This document shows, in pieces, positions 27,393-35,810 of a DNA stretch of 64,000 bases. A program made the translations under genes and the position numbers. How positions within the stretch are numbered: position 1 is the stretch's first letter; every line of letters starts with the position of its first letter. Where the stretch lies: positions 1 to 64,000 of the forward strand of contig CAZPPS010000004.1 in the NCBI GenBank assembly GCA_964588495.1, in the 5' to 3' direction. Source of the DNA: CAVPKN01 sp964588495. GTDB lineage: Bacteria > Chlamydiota > Chlamydiia > Chlamydiales > JAAKFR01. A model generated the notes under the pieces. The model saw only the letters and a list, made by a program, of their open reading frames with translations, did not search any database and was not told where the DNA came from.

Positions 27393-28238
27393 CTAGCCGT
27401 AATAGACGAGGTCTTTGACAATCAAGCTGCCAGCTGAAACCAAGTTAAGGACAGCGCCTGTCATGGCAAGGGCAGGATGGCCTGATCCCACACCAAAGTC
27501 GAATGGCAAGGCAGCTAAATCGACAGCGCCTTGGAAAATTTCCCATACTTGTTTTCGAATGGCAGCCGAGTCAACCTCATTGACAATATCCTCAATCGAT
27601 TTAGCAAGATTGATCGACAAAACAGCCCCCCAAACACCCATCACAACATGTCCCATATGTTTTGCATAATCGCCCAAATCAACGACCTTCATGTTGTGCA
27701 GAAAGCGGAAGGGAGAGAGGATGCGGGCAACAAGTGCTAACAAAGTCATTGCAATGTCACGCAAATCCCGTCTTAAAAAGGATCCGTCAGGATCGTCGAT
27801 ATAGACTCCGTCCGAGCTGTTCTCTAATGTAGCAGCCCTGAACCAGGTCCCATCTGTCCTTCTATCCCATCCCATGCGCCCTTTGGCGATCGTGACATAA
27901 TTACCGTATTCATCCACTTTGAGTTTTCTGAAGCCGTTTTTATCTGTGTGCCAAAAGACTTGACCTGTAAACAATTTGTGCAAAGCGGGACCACATTTGA
28001 TCGCTCCAAGGATATCGCGGCCAAATCCAAACGCATTAGCGACGGTATGGCAACGTTCAGCAGAAGCACTATCTCCCACAATTTTAGAGACATGCTCGCC
28101 CAGCGTTGCACCATATTGCCCACATTTGAAAACACCATCATCCAACATGCCCAGCCAGTAGGCAGCAGAATCACACCATTTGTTCGTGCTGGATGTTAAA
28201 TGCCTGTCAAAACCTCGCTGGATGCAACTTGACGCCAT
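27393..28238 (-). CDS. Lineage-specific hypothetical protein, partly hydrophobic
   Basis: A 281-aa protein I do not recognise. There is no signal peptide. The N-terminal third is cysteine- and glycine-containing (CIQRGFDRH, CGQYGATLGEH, FGFGRDILGAIKCG). The middle (about 95-150) is polar with a Tyr/Asp-rich stretch (GRMGWDRRTDGTWFRA, SSDGVYIDDPDGSFL). The C-terminal half has three moderately hydrophobic helices (about 160-178, 198-215, 255-275). It could be a secreted effector or a membrane-associated protein; nothing catalytic is visible. A GAGGAG ribosome site precedes the ATG. It is convergent with recD, 39 nt apart. The 145 nt upstream (28239-28383) hold nothing I can identify. Confidence 0.6.
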   Translation of the reverse strand: MASSCIQRGFDRHLTSSTNKWCDSAAYWLGMLDDGVFKCGQYGATLGEHVSKIVGDSASAERCHTVANAFGFGRDILGAIKCGPALHKLFTGQVFWHTDKNGFRKLKVDEYGNYVTIAKGRMGWDRRTDGTWFRAATLENSSDGVYIDDPDGSFLRRDLRDIAMTLLALVARILSPFRFLHNMKVVDLGDYAKHMGHVVMGVWGAVLSINLAKSIEDIVNEVDSAAIRKQVWEIFQGAVDLAALPFDFGVGSGHPALAMTGAVLNLVSAGSLIVKDLVYYG

Positions 28239-28383
28239 AGACTCCTCTCATTAAAGCAAGGAAATTATAGGCATTTAGTCCTTAACAATCAATTTAAATG
28301 AACCCATGTCTGAATCCCATAGTCACCTGAATTTTAATGAATGCAGATTTAAAACCGTTGCTCGCAGAGCCTAGGTAAAGTAT

Positions 28384-29331
28384 TCACGCTATTAAATATT
28401 TATCGAGAAGGGCTGCGGCGCTTTTATTTTTTTGTTCCACAGCAATTTCATGGAGACTTTTTCCCGATTTGGCACATGCTGCTAAATCTACTCCCAAAAA
28501 ATCACTGTTTTCTAAAATTATCTTGGTGATTTTGATGTATTTTTCGTCGATCAAACTCTGTCTCAACATAAGATAAAAATTTTTACTTTTAAGAGATACT
28601 CTTAGCCCCTTATCTTTCGGAAAAGAGTGGGAAACGACTAGCTTCAAAGTCTGGTAAATATTAGATTCTGGGGTGGGTGTTCTTGATAGAGGACGTAAAA
28701 GGGGGATAATCTTTTCTCTCATTTCAGCGCCATCTTTAGGTTGGTTTGCCCTTTTTGATAAAGGGAGTAGGTTTTCCGTACGCTCGGCTTCATTAGACTG
28801 AAAATAAGGAATTTCTTCATCGGTATATTTGTCTTCTAAAAACTTTACAAACTCTATGTATTCGATCGTCTGTAAATATTCGAGACGCTGGTTTTTAGTA
28901 GTATTATCGAGTTGAATTGTCCCATCCAAAGCATTTAACTCAATCTGTGGTTGTTTAGTAAACGCCTTGGGCAGGTCAATGTGTTCGATTGAGCTAATCG
29001 GGTAAGCATTTAAAGCATTAAGAATTGTTTTGGCTAAAGAACCACTTTCTTTTGCATAGTAAATCTTAGCAGAAAAATCTAAGTCCTGGAATTTGTAGCC
29101 GCAATCTCTTTGGAGAATTTCAGAAACTTTTGAAAAAACATGTGCGGGTGAGGTATAACAATCAAGATGCGCCATCACACTCACTCTATGCTCTTTGTTG
29201 TGTAAAGTGAGAAGCACACCTGTTTGAGGGCTCGGGGATTTCATGGTAAGGTTTAAACCTTCCATACCTTGCTGTACAGCCACCTCACCCTTAAAAACAA
29301 TACGCGTATCTAAAAAATCGACGGAAAACAT
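28384..29331 (-). CDS. NTAN1/CheD-like (degenerate) domain with C-terminal ankyrin-like repeat
   Basis: 315 aa from the ATG at 29331. An upstream GTG in frame lies inside the rpsT terminator and is rejected. About residues 1-135 follow the pattern of N-terminal-asparagine amidohydrolase (NTAN1) and CheD deamidases: a hydrophobic strand, a Cys, then exactly 17 residues to a His (QTGVLLTL...SVMAHLDCYTS). Here the Cys position is Gly38 and the His is His55 (with Asp57). Later, IELNALDGTIQLDN fits the next family block. About residues 262-315 look like a degenerate ankyrin pair (KITKIILENSDFLGVDLA, GKSLHEIAVEQKNKSAA). I infer a host-directed binding protein derived from an amidase. The fold call is tentative. 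Confidence 0.5.
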   Translation of the reverse strand: MFSVDFLDTRIVFKGEVAVQQGMEGLNLTMKSPSPQTGVLLTLHNKEHRVSVMAHLDCYTSPAHVFSKVSEILQRDCGYKFQDLDFSAKIYYAKESGSLAKTILNALNAYPISSIEHIDLPKAFTKQPQIELNALDGTIQLDNTTKNQRLEYLQTIEYIEFVKFLEDKYTDEEIPYFQSNEAERTENLLPLSKRANQPKDGAEMREKIIPLLRPLSRTPTPESNIYQTLKLVVSHSFPKDKGLRVSLKSKNFYLMLRQSLIDEKYIKITKIILENSDFLGVDLAACAKSGKSLHEIAVEQKNKSAAALLDKYLIA

Positions 29332-29365
29332 AAGCGATTGATTATAAACAAATAACAAAAAGAAA

Positions 29366-29396
29366 GAAAGACTCACGTTGTCTACATGAGTCTTTC
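29366..29396 (-). terminator. Rho-independent terminator of rpsT
   Basis: gaaagactca (29366-29375) and tgagtctttc (29387-29396) form a perfect 10-bp stem with an 11-nt loop. On the minus strand the stem is followed by a T-rich run (TTTCTTTTTG). It lies 35 nt past the rpsT stop. Confidence 0.85.
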
Positions 29397-29430
29397 AGGT
29401 GACTTTGCTTAAAATAAGAAGAGCGGGGTT

Positions 29431-29709
29431 TTAAGCGGGGATTTTTTGAGCTGCGCGGGATTTGATACGATCAGCTTTATTGTGTTTGTAGACACCACGC
29501 TTTACGCCCTTATCCATAACGCTGAAAATCTCATTTAAAGCTTCCTGGCAACGCCCTTTATCTTGAGTTTTAAGAGCTTCTTCAAAGTTACGTATCGTAG
29601 AACGTGCGTTTGACTTGAAAGATTTATTGATCAAGCGCATCTTTTCGTTCTGATCGTCTCTTTTAAGCGCTGTGGGGCGTTTTGTTTTTTTGGTTGCTTC
29701 TTTAGCCAT
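29431..29709 (-). CDS. rpsT: Small ribosomal subunit protein S20
   Basis: A 92-aa basic protein that binds 16S rRNA early in 30S assembly. The sequence shows the S20 pattern: Lys/Arg-rich N-terminus, KMRLINKSFKSNARSTIRNF, and the C-terminal KGVYKHNKADRIKSRAAQKI. The ribosome site AAGGAAATGAG is strong. A good promoter (29746-29775) and a hairpin terminator (29366-29396) bracket it, so it is a single-gene unit. In Chlamydia rpsT also sits next to the PAS-protein gene found here at 31187 (CT617/CT616, from memory), although two extra genes intervene here. Confidence 0.96.
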   Translation of the reverse strand: MAKEATKKTKRPTALKRDDQNEKMRLINKSFKSNARSTIRNFEEALKTQDKGRCQEALNEIFSVMDKGVKRGVYKHNKADRIKSRAAQKIPA

Positions 29710-29745
29710 CTCATTTCCTTAAATTAGCCGTAAAATATGGGCAAG

Positions 29746-29775
29746 ATCATACTCTAATAGAATAATATCTGTCAA
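29746..29775 (-). promoter_or_regulatory. Predicted promoter of rpsT
   Basis: On the minus strand TTGACA (29775-29770) and TATGAT (29751-29746) are spaced by 18 nt, a near-consensus vegetative promoter. The rpsT ATG follows 36 nt after the -10 element. The divergent gene at 29831 must use its own signals in the same 120-nt spacer. Confidence 0.6.
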
Positions 29776-29830
29776 AAGTGTAAAAAGTGTGCTATAAAAA
29801 TTCTTCTAGAGGAGGGAAAACAGAAGCCGC

Positions 29831-30280
29831 ATGCGTAAAAACTTAATTTGGATCATTTTCCTCCTTATCATTTTTTTTATGGCCGTCTGGTTCATTTTTT
29901 CGGCCGCCTTTGCCATCACAGATTACTATCAATATTCTATTCAGGTTCCTACAAAAATTGAAAAATTGGAAGTGAAAGAGATTAAGGCTGACCAATTTGC
30001 AGTTCTTGCTGATTTCTCTTATGAATATGAAGGAAAAACTTACCGCGGATCTGGAAAAGTGGGCTCCTATTATCCAAATCCCTGGGCAGCCGACAAAGCG
30101 CAAAAACAATACGCTTCTATGCAATGGCCTGCCTGGATTAAAAGCAAACATCCGGAAAAAGCGGTCTTAGAGAAAAATTTTCCTGTTAAAAGGACCGTTT
30201 CTGCCGCTATTCTTCTCTGCCTTCTCATTTATTTTGCCATCTTGACCGCTTATGTGAGAGTCAAACATGGGAGCGGATGA
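29831..30280 (+). CDS. DUF3592-like membrane protein
   Basis: A 149-aa protein with one transmembrane segment near each end (about 5-30 and 122-142) and a beta-rich periplasmic domain between them. The FSYEYEGKTYRGSGKVG strand and the VPTKIEKLEVKEI opening resemble DUF3592 proteins, whose function is unknown. A GAGGAGGG site lies 13 nt before the ATG. The last 14 nt overlap the epimerase gene, so the two are probably co-expressed. The family assignment is by eye. Confidence 0.65.
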   Translation: MRKNLIWIIFLLIIFFMAVWFIFSAAFAITDYYQYSIQVPTKIEKLEVKEIKADQFAVLADFSYEYEGKTYRGSGKVGSYYPNPWAADKAQKQYASMQWPAWIKSKHPEKAVLEKNFPVKRTVSAAILLCLLIYFAILTAYVRVKHGSG

Positions 30281-31139
30281 AGGAGTCCTCCTGAAAGCTA
30301 CAAGTGTGGATGGTAAACCTCTGGCAGTCCGCTTTGTCCCCGAAAAAGGGATGAATTTTATCAGCTTTAAAAAGGGGGACATCGAAGTTATCGACCAGTC
30401 AACCCGTTCCCTATTTGAAGCCCGCTATGCAGGCCTGGGCGCTATGATAGGCCCCCACTTTCATCACCGCAACCCTTCTGTGATTCCCGCAGTTAATCCT
30501 ACCCTTTTTCCCCATTTTGCCCATGTTAAGCCAGGAGCAGACCCATTTTCTCATGGAATTGGACGTTATGCGCCGTGGAAAATTGAGTCCATCACCGAAA
30601 ATGCGTTAAAAGCCCATTTAAGTGGAAATGATATATGGAACGGGCTTGCTCTGAAGGAAATCGAAGGGCAAAATTTTAACATGAGCTACTCTGCAAAACT
30701 GGGAGCCGCTGCTTTAGAAATCGAGCTTTCTGTCACAAGCGACACGGAATCGGTCGTTGGCCTACATACATACTATGCTTTAGGAAAAAGAGGGACTATT
30801 ACCACTAAAATACAAGAACATAGAATCCTCAATTCCGAGCTAAAACCAATTCCTTCCACGTGGAACTATTCTTCAGATCACACCCTTGTTTTTCCTGTAG
30901 AAGAAGAGATCGATTGTGGTTTCCAACCTTTTCTCAATCCTCTTCAGGGTCAAATTCTGCTCGACTGCGAAACTCATCAAGTCAAAATTCATTACACGTG
31001 CAACAATCAGGAAAATTCTTTCCAAATATGGCATCCTTTGGACACTTCCTTTGTCTGCATCGAACCCCTTTCTGCTAAAGACCCACGAAAACCCAAACTA
31101 TCTGTCAGCACTCTAAAAATTTGCATTTCGATTGTTTAG
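30267..31139 (+). CDS. Aldose 1-epimerase-like protein
   Basis: A 290-aa protein with the galactose-mutarotase layout: an N-terminal beta-sandwich segment containing KGMNFISFKKGDIEV, then ARYAGLGAMIGPHFHHRN (likely substrate-proximal Arg and His), GIGRYAPWKIES, a middle FNMSYSAKLG/ALEIELSVTS pair of strands, and a LHTYYALG strand where epimerases usually carry the second His. It would interconvert alpha and beta sugars in the cytoplasm. The catalytic Glu cannot be placed with certainty. The family is likely; the substrate is unknown. Confidence 0.65.
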   Translation: MGADEGVLLKATSVDGKPLAVRFVPEKGMNFISFKKGDIEVIDQSTRSLFEARYAGLGAMIGPHFHHRNPSVIPAVNPTLFPHFAHVKPGADPFSHGIGRYAPWKIESITENALKAHLSGNDIWNGLALKEIEGQNFNMSYSAKLGAAALEIELSVTSDTESVVGLHTYYALGKRGTITTKIQEHRILNSELKPIPSTWNYSSDHTLVFPVEEEIDCGFQPFLNPLQGQILLDCETHQVKIHYTCNNQENSFQIWHPLDTSFVCIEPLSAKDPRKPKLSVSTLKICISIV

Positions 31140-31186
31140 TTTTTTATGATATAAGCAGAATTTTGGGTGATTTTTCCTCGCAAATC

Positions 31187-32413
31187 ATGGAACGCGTACT
31201 ATTTTTTATCAGAAGACTCCCTTTTTCTCGCAAAATGGTCTATTTTTCCCTTTTGCTCTGCATGCTTTTTCCAACAGGAATTGCCGTATTGTGTCATTTG
31301 CCAATTCTCGCCCTTCTTGCCGCCCTGATAGGCTCTTTTGGCGGCTGGTTGCTGCTCCAACTTTGGGAACAAAAAATGCAGGATTCGGTTTCAACGCTCC
31401 TTTATTCCAAAATGGAACGGATTCGAGAACCTCAAACGCTCCTTTTAGAAAAAAACCCTCACTATGAACAGCAAATAGCTCACTTGTCGATCACTTTAGA
31501 AAAAACCCGCATCGGCTACGAACATCAAATCAACCTGTTGCAATCGTCCGTCGCCAAAAGTAAAGATGAGGTCCACCAACTCCATCTTGATATGGATAAA
31601 AAATTGGAACAAATGCGCCTTGCCTATCATGAATTTGAAGATTTGCGCAAAAGTTATAACCAGTTGGTGGACGAATCGGCTCGAAAACAGGAAGATGCCG
31701 CGCACGAGCTCAAACACAAAAATTCGCTCCTTGCTGAATACCACAAAACCATCTCTGAACAGAGAATGATTATCGAAAAAAAGCAGCATTCTATTGGCAA
31801 GCTAGAAGGGCGCGTGAACGATTTGATGTATGAAATTCGCTCCCTTTTGCGACTTGAAACAGCAGCCAATCATCACGAAAAATCCAGCGGCCTTGACCTC
31901 CGAGATCAAGCAAGAATTGACGCTTTCCTTACCCCAACTCAAACGCCGCAAACCCCTTATGATTTTTCCGTTCAGCTGAACAAATACATTGAAAAAGTGG
32001 AAACCTTAGCAGGTGTGGAGCACAATTCGTTTGGAAAATCTTCCCGTTTTTCAGATCTTTCTTTAGAAAACTACGAATTTGCCAAACGCCATCTATTTGA
32101 ATCTTTTGATGATGAAACACTTGGAATTATCTTTATTTTTTCACCTCAAGAGCGGAGATTTTTATTCGTAAATCCGGCTGTCAAATCCATCACAGGATGG
32201 AGCTCCGAAAAGTTTATGAAAGAATTTCCAAGCCTGGTCGCCCGAGGCTATCCCGAATGGGAAGGGGCCGTCGCTAAAATGCGCACCCTCAAGGAAACGG
32301 CTCTCAAACTTGCACTTATCAATAAAAATGGCCAAGCTAAAATCTTCGAATGCTATATGGGCCTCATCGTGAAGGGCCCCTTCTCCCATCACATCATCGG
32401 CATCCTCAAATAA
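31187..32413 (+). CDS. Membrane-anchored coiled-coil protein with C-terminal PAS domain
   Basis: 408 aa from the ATG at 31187; an ATG at 31121 would overlap the previous gene and has no better ribosome site. Residues about 15-55 hold two close transmembrane segments (VYFSLLLCMLFPTGIAVL, ALLAALIGSFGGWLLLQL). Residues 85-230 are a long coiled coil (EQQIAHLSITLEKTRIGYEH and on). The end (about 305-408) is a PAS-like sensor fold (LGIIFIFSPQERRFLFVNPA, VKSITGWSSEKFMKEFP). No kinase or cyclase follows, so it may be a sensory scaffold. A homologue occupies the place after rpsT in Chlamydia (CT616, from memory). Confidence 0.75.
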   Translation: MERVLFFIRRLPFSRKMVYFSLLLCMLFPTGIAVLCHLPILALLAALIGSFGGWLLLQLWEQKMQDSVSTLLYSKMERIREPQTLLLEKNPHYEQQIAHLSITLEKTRIGYEHQINLLQSSVAKSKDEVHQLHLDMDKKLEQMRLAYHEFEDLRKSYNQLVDESARKQEDAAHELKHKNSLLAEYHKTISEQRMIIEKKQHSIGKLEGRVNDLMYEIRSLLRLETAANHHEKSSGLDLRDQARIDAFLTPTQTPQTPYDFSVQLNKYIEKVETLAGVEHNSFGKSSRFSDLSLENYEFAKRHLFESFDDETLGIIFIFSPQERRFLFVNPAVKSITGWSSEKFMKEFPSLVARGYPEWEGAVAKMRTLKETALKLALINKNGQAKIFECYMGLIVKGPFSHHIIGILK

Positions 32414-32668
32414 CCTAACACAGCTTGCGGAAGACAGATCCACTGTGGAAACTTTGTCAGTAACACAGTTCATACACTGTTGATAGGCTGCAAATAAATC
32501 GGAGAAAAATTAAGATGTGTTGATAAATAACCACTTTTTGACACTCCATTGACAAGTCGTGAACAAGACTTTCAAGAGGCAAAAAGGGGGTTTATTAACA
32601 TTTCCACACCTCTTGAAGAGGAAGAGAAATGAGATATATAATATTTATCTTTCTCAAGGCTTTTACCC
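32414..32668. other. Probable replication origin region (oriC) upstream of hemB
   Basis: A 255-nt gene-free spacer with DnaA-box-like nonamers: TGTTGATAA (32518-32526, reverse of TTATCAACA), TTATTAACA (32592-32600), a weaker TGTTGATAG near 32479, and ATTTCCACA (32600-32608). An AT-rich run (atatataatatttat, about 32633-32647) flanked by gagaaa and tttctc could be the unwinding element. From memory, several Chlamydia genomes are numbered from hemB because the origin is placed there. A near-copy of the right half lies at 43110-43340. A conventional hemB promoter is not obvious, although two TTGACA hexamers occur at 32538 and 32549. Confidence 0.55.
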
Positions 32669-33679
32669 ATGTTGAAACTTCTCCCCCAAGCCGGGGCCCT
32701 AAGACCACGGCGTAATCGGAAATCTCCAGCTATTCGCTCAATGGTGCAAGAAACGCGCCTTCACCAATCAGATCTGATCTATCCCCTGTTTGTCCGCGAC
32801 GGTATGCATGTCAAAGAGCCTATTGGCGCGATGCCGGGGATCTTTCGCTTGAGCCTCGATGTGCTTTTAAAAGAAGTCGAGCGGGCCTTAGAGCTTGGAA
32901 TTAAGGCGATTGCCCTTTTTCCTGTCATTCCGAAGGAGATGAAAGATGTGCAAGGCTCTGAGAGCCTAAATCCCGATTCGATCCTCCAAAGGACGATTAG
33001 AACCCTTAAAGAAGAATTTCCCGATGTGTGTCTCATCGCCGATATCGCCCTGGATCCCTACACTTCGCATGGTCACGATGGTCTTGTCGATAGCTGTGGT
33101 GAGATCCTCAATGATGCGACAGTGGAGGTATTGGTCCAGATGGCCCTTCTCCAAGCTGAAGTGGGCATTGATATGGTAGCCCCGAGCGACATGATGGATG
33201 GGAGAGTGGGGGCCATTCGTCAAGCTTTAGACCAAAACAACTATTCTCATGTGAGCATCCACGCCTACACGGCCAAATATGCTTCGGCATTTTATGGCCC
33301 CTTTAGAGACGCCCTTTCTTCGAAGCTGGAATTTGGGGACAAAAAGAGTTATCAGATGAATCCGGCCAATGCAAGGGAAGCCTTGCTAGAGGCTGTTTTA
33401 GACGCACAGGAAGGGGCTGATATCTTAATGGTAAAGCCAGCCATGATGTACCTAGATATCATTGCTAAGCTAAAGGAAAACACTTCCTTGCCGATTTCTG
33501 CTTATCAGGTCAGTGGCGAATATGCCATGATTGTGGCAGCTGCCCAAAATGGGTGGTTAGATGGGGAGCGAGCTTTGTGGGAAAGCGTTCTTTGTATCAA
33601 GCGAGCGGGAGCCGATATGATCTTTACTTATGCAGCTCCCAAGCTTGCAGAATTAATAACTACCGGCGCTCACGATTGA
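32669..33679 (+). CDS. hemB: Porphobilinogen synthase (delta-aminolevulinate dehydratase)
   Basis: A 336-aa cytoplasmic enzyme that joins two 5-aminolevulinate molecules in haem synthesis. The two active-site lysines are in AYTAKYASAFYGPFRDAL and DILMVKPAMMYLDI. The metal loop reads ALDPYTSHGHDG, with Asp in place of the Zn-binding cysteines, so this is the Mg/Asp-rich rather than the zinc type. The N-terminal RPRRNRKSPAIRSMVQET arm is typical. It starts directly after the putative origin and has no clear Shine-Dalgarno sequence. Confidence 0.96.
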   Translation: MLKLLPQAGALRPRRNRKSPAIRSMVQETRLHQSDLIYPLFVRDGMHVKEPIGAMPGIFRLSLDVLLKEVERALELGIKAIALFPVIPKEMKDVQGSESLNPDSILQRTIRTLKEEFPDVCLIADIALDPYTSHGHDGLVDSCGEILNDATVEVLVQMALLQAEVGIDMVAPSDMMDGRVGAIRQALDQNNYSHVSIHAYTAKYASAFYGPFRDALSSKLEFGDKKSYQMNPANAREALLEAVLDAQEGADILMVKPAMMYLDIIAKLKENTSLPISAYQVSGEYAMIVAAAQNGWLDGERALWESVLCIKRAGADMIFTYAAPKLAELITTGAHD

Positions 33680-35810
33680 TTGTATCGAAAAGAGGGCGTC
33701 CGGTCGTGGTAGCGTAGCCGGCATCGCGCAGCCAGGCTGCCATTGCGTAATTCCACACCCTGCGGCTGCTGCATTTATAAAAGATGTCTAGAGGAATCTC
33801 CACAGCAATGCCCCGATCAAAATATTTTCTGCGGTGAATCTGATCGTTTGCATTTGTATAAGTGATCCAGCCCGTGAGGCGCACTCCATTTTCAAAGTAA
33901 CGGGTCAATTCTAGACGCATTCCTTTATCGCGTGCCAAAAATTGTCCCAAACTGAGTCTTGTAAAGAAGCAAAAGGAGGGAAAGTCTAAATAAATATTCA
34001 AAAAGTATTGCTGTAGGGTTGTGTAGGGGAAAAAGATCGGCTTATACCCTTGAAATTTTCTCAGCTTTGATTGAAAGCCGAGCCCTGAATATCTTCTTTT
34101 TTTAACAACTGCCCCCTCTATTCCGATAGCCAGGCAGGAATGTGCGGGATAACATAAGAGCTCCCCAGCAACGCCTGCGTAATTGGCCTGAAAGTATCCT
34201 AGAGCTGTTCGGGCAAAAAAACCGCAGCCGCAATTCCAGCTTTTTTGCATGTAGAGCCTATCCCACGTAAAAGCACTTCTTTGGCGATAGCGGATATAAT
34301 CGGTCGCCACATTGGGAAGTTGCGAAGGGTGGAAAAAATCAAAATCTGCAATATCATTAAGGGTCGATAAGAGTGTGTAACTTGCCTGTAGCTCGTAAAA
34401 CCAATTTCCGGGAAAAAATCCCTCGATATGTCCTTTCAAGCCCACATCGTATTTAAATTTACCCTTGGCGTTTCCAAAAAACGTTTCAACGCGGGGGCTA
34501 AGGGCTGCCTCGCATATTCTTTGGCGGCTTTGAAAGACGAGCTCGGTTGGATGGCAATCGGGTCTTCGCACATTTTCACGGGGCGTTAGGACATCGAATT
34601 CATAAGGAGAAATAGCATGCGCAGCACTTCGCAAAAGAAGATCCCTGTTATAGCTATATTGCTGGCACGGAAGGCCGAATGATTCGATGACAACAACGAT
34701 ATCGGAAATATCTTCGGGCGTTAAATAGGCTAAAAGGCTCTGCAAGCGGTGGCGTATGATCTTTTCTTGCCGATAGCGGCAATTAAAGAGCGTTAAATAG
34801 AGAGTTTTTGAGCATGCGCGCGGGCAAATCCATGCTTTTGTTAGCTGAAACCCTTGAGCTTCGAATGCGTAGTTCATCTCCTGGATCATAACCCCTTCTG
34901 GGCGGTAGGCGCCTAAAGGTTCTGTATTGGCAGGCGCGCAATAGATAGGGGGATCATTGACTTTTGGTAAGAAGCCGGTGCTGCTGCCCCAGTTGTACTG
35001 CAAAGAGCCGGCAAGAGCTAATTGGTTTTTCCGAATGACTGCTGCCGAAATTTCAAAAAAATCGCCGTAGAGGTATTTGAATCCCCAATTAAGCCGCATG
35101 CGCGTCGTTGTCATCAAGGGGTGAGGGTCTTTTTTGTAATTTGTCGGGTCATATTCTGCACTAAAACCCAAACCCCGTCTCCATTTGTGACAACTCTCCC
35201 AAAAAGGAAACCAATTGATTCCCCCAAAAAAGCCGTTGGAAGGGCCATGGGAGTATCTGCCGCAGCCCCACCCAAAACTCCCTTCAAAGCCTGAGTCCCG
35301 AAATACCTGCGTTGCCACCAAATAATAGGTTGTAAATTTCTTAGAGCCCATGAAGTCATCGATACCGAATGCAAGCCCTGGGAAGTGATAGCAGCTTTGT
35401 TCGGGGGTAAAAATAGCAAATTTAACGTTGGCGCACCTGTCGGCGTAATTGCCAAAACCCAAATGACCGATCGATGAATCTGGGCAATGGAGAAAAACAC
35501 GGTAATTGGCTGTAAATTCCAGGTGTCCGAAAGGTTGTACGCGGGCATTGGTATGAAAATAGGGGGGAGCGTGTGCAAAACCCATCCCTAAAGATCCACA
35601 ACCGGTCATTCTCGAGGAGTGTGTGACAAAATAGCCGGTTGAAAGGAGGTGATTATACGTGACAGGAAAAAGTGCAGAATCTCTTTTGTCGATATTGGCA
35701 GCAAGCTCAAGGGCTCCAAACATTTCATCGAGAGTCTGCCCTCCTTGTAATGCCGATGACAAAAAAAGAAGAGTGAAAAATAACCTTCTAATGGCCAAGC
35801 TCTTTAGCAT
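33660..35810 (-). CDS. YbjH-like outer-membrane/exopolysaccharide family protein
   Basis: About 716 aa from the ATG at 35810 (an in-frame start at 35819 would lie further inside nqrA). The signal peptide is SLAIRRLFFTLLFLSSALQG. The N-terminal 260 residues follow the YbjH pattern: GMGFAHAPPYFHTNARV, GHLEFTANYRVFL, GLAFGIDDFMGSKKFTTYY, GSFGWGCGRY, GGINWFPF and GLGFSAEYDP. The rest holds further strand-rich blocks (FEISAAVIRKNQLALAGS, FTRLSLGQFLARDKGMRLEL, GIAVEIPLDIFYK). I infer an outer-membrane beta-barrel protein linked to surface polysaccharide or glycan export; YbjH proteins have no proven activity. Its 3' end overlaps the end of hemB and its start overlaps the nqrA stop. Confidence 0.7.
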   Translation of the reverse strand: MLKSLAIRRLFFTLLFLSSALQGGQTLDEMFGALELAANIDKRDSALFPVTYNHLLSTGYFVTHSSRMTGCGSLGMGFAHAPPYFHTNARVQPFGHLEFTANYRVFLHCPDSSIGHLGFGNYADRCANVKFAIFTPEQSCYHFPGLAFGIDDFMGSKKFTTYYLVATQVFRDSGFEGSFGWGCGRYSHGPSNGFFGGINWFPFWESCHKWRRGLGFSAEYDPTNYKKDPHPLMTTTRMRLNWGFKYLYGDFFEISAAVIRKNQLALAGSLQYNWGSSTGFLPKVNDPPIYCAPANTEPLGAYRPEGVMIQEMNYAFEAQGFQLTKAWICPRACSKTLYLTLFNCRYRQEKIIRHRLQSLLAYLTPEDISDIVVVIESFGLPCQQYSYNRDLLLRSAAHAISPYEFDVLTPRENVRRPDCHPTELVFQSRQRICEAALSPRVETFFGNAKGKFKYDVGLKGHIEGFFPGNWFYELQASYTLLSTLNDIADFDFFHPSQLPNVATDYIRYRQRSAFTWDRLYMQKSWNCGCGFFARTALGYFQANYAGVAGELLCYPAHSCLAIGIEGAVVKKRRYSGLGFQSKLRKFQGYKPIFFPYTTLQQYFLNIYLDFPSFCFFTRLSLGQFLARDKGMRLELTRYFENGVRLTGWITYTNANDQIHRRKYFDRGIAVEIPLDIFYKCSSRRVWNYAMAAWLRDAGYATTTGRPLFDTINRERR

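Noticed and set aside
29332..29376. A GTG start that would lengthen the NTAN1-like protein by 15 residues.
   Set aside because: It lies within the stem and T-run of the rpsT terminator. The ATG at 29331 is the first start clear of it.
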